A program made the position numbers and the translations under genes. 64,000 bases of DNA. Source: an uncultured Desulfobacteraceae bacterium (GTDB taxonomy: Bacteria; Desulfobacterota; Desulfobacteria; Desulfobacterales; UBA5852). A model generated the notes under the pieces. It worked only from the letters and a program-made list of their open reading frames with translations. It searched no databases and was not told the DNA's origin. Position 1 is the stretch's first letter. Every line of letters begins with the position of its first letter. The stretch is taken from contig CAJXSL010000006.1 in assembly GCA_913060875.1 (NCBI GenBank), positions 1 to 64,000 of the forward strand, in the 5' to 3' direction. Positions 63,742-64,000 of the stretch are shown here, piece by piece.

Positions 63742-63936
63742 TAGGTCGCCTTTGTTTTGAAAAATATGGTTCGACTGTAAACCTTTATCGGTCGGCGAGC
63801 GTCTAAACTTTAGCGGTCTGTTGAAGCATAGCGGTAGGGCAGCTGAATAGCCGCAACGATGGCCAGGGTTGACTTTCGCACCCGCCTTGCCTAATTAAGC
63901 CGTTTAGGTCACAACCACTCAGGAGGAAATCGCAAG

Positions 63937-64000
63937 ATGAAAAGACATATGCAAATCGTTTTGATCGGAATGATGATTCTGACCCTCATGGCCTGTGCCA
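63937..64000 (+). CDS. Lipoprotein signal peptide, gene runs off right end
   Basis: AGGAGGAAATCGCAAG is followed by an ATG encoding MKRHMQIVLIGMMILTLMAC, a lipoprotein signal with lipobox ending at C20. Only 21 codons are in the window. The frame is open to the last base. The product beyond the signal is unknown. Confidence 0.8.
   Translation, partial: MKRHMQIVLIGMMILTLMACA

Overview
The window reads as chromosomal DNA of a moderately GC-rich Gram-negative anaerobe, most likely a Desulfobacterota member related to Desulfosarcina/Desulfobacter-type sulfate reducers. This is inferred from the gene set: a complete rnfCDGEAB operon, a CooC-type nickel ATPase, a polyferredoxin paired with a Tat-exported DUF362 protein, Mpl, FolE2, ferritin-like rubrerythrin relatives and several Slp-type and other lipoproteins. 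No rRNA, tRNA, CRISPR array, phage or transposase gene was recognised. Coding density is high and most genes are housekeeping or physiological.

Layout. 1-5 kb: a zinc-ribbon/coiled-coil protein with 120-bp DNA repeats (runs off the left end), hslO with a near-consensus promoter, a small membrane protein, nudC, an SDR and a second zinc-ribbon Nudix. 5-10 kb: cooC, a ModF-like double ABC ATPase, two membrane-anchored alpha/beta hydrolases and mutT. 10-20 kb: a very large zinc-ribbon/class III cyclase/AAA/TPR signalling protein followed by a small secreted repeat protein, a GYD protein, the KtrB/KtrA potassium system, a ferritin-like protein, two tandem bactofilins and a secreted metallopeptidase. 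20-27 kb, minus strand: PatB-type lyase and a glyoxylate-bypass cluster gph-aceK-aceB-aceA. 27-34 kb: murJ, a NapH-NapG fusion with a Tat DUF362 partner behind a Fur-like palindrome, lipoproteins and an MFS transporter. 34-40 kb: a LonB-like protease, a membrane dynamin-like GTPase, a NudF-type Nudix, an Slp lipoprotein and another ferritin-like protein. 40-46 kb: the Rnf operon with an 18-bp perfect palindrome in its leader and a textbook terminator. 46-49 kb, minus: pilD, a metallophosphoesterase and a Ser/Thr kinase fused to DUF1566. 49-56 kb: lon, tsaB, psd, greA, rpoZ, a MITE-like palindromic element, ttcA and folE2. 56-64 kb: tex-dtd-dacB, a sirtuin gene broken by a one-base frameshift, mpl, a TPR protein and the start of a lipoprotein gene.

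How the genes fit together. Rnf couples ferredoxin and NAD to an ion gradient; the NapH-NapG/DUF362 pair looks like a second membrane Fe-S redox module, possibly iron-regulated. The aceK-aceB-aceA set lets acetyl units bypass the CO2-releasing steps of the TCA cycle, with AceK controlling flux at isocitrate. Two Lon-family proteases, HslO and ferritin-like proteins provide protein-quality and oxidative-stress functions. The most unusual items are the NapH-NapG fusion unit, the palindromic element whose end supplies the stop codon of two different genes, the palindrome in the Rnf leader, and the large cyclase with its small secreted neighbour.
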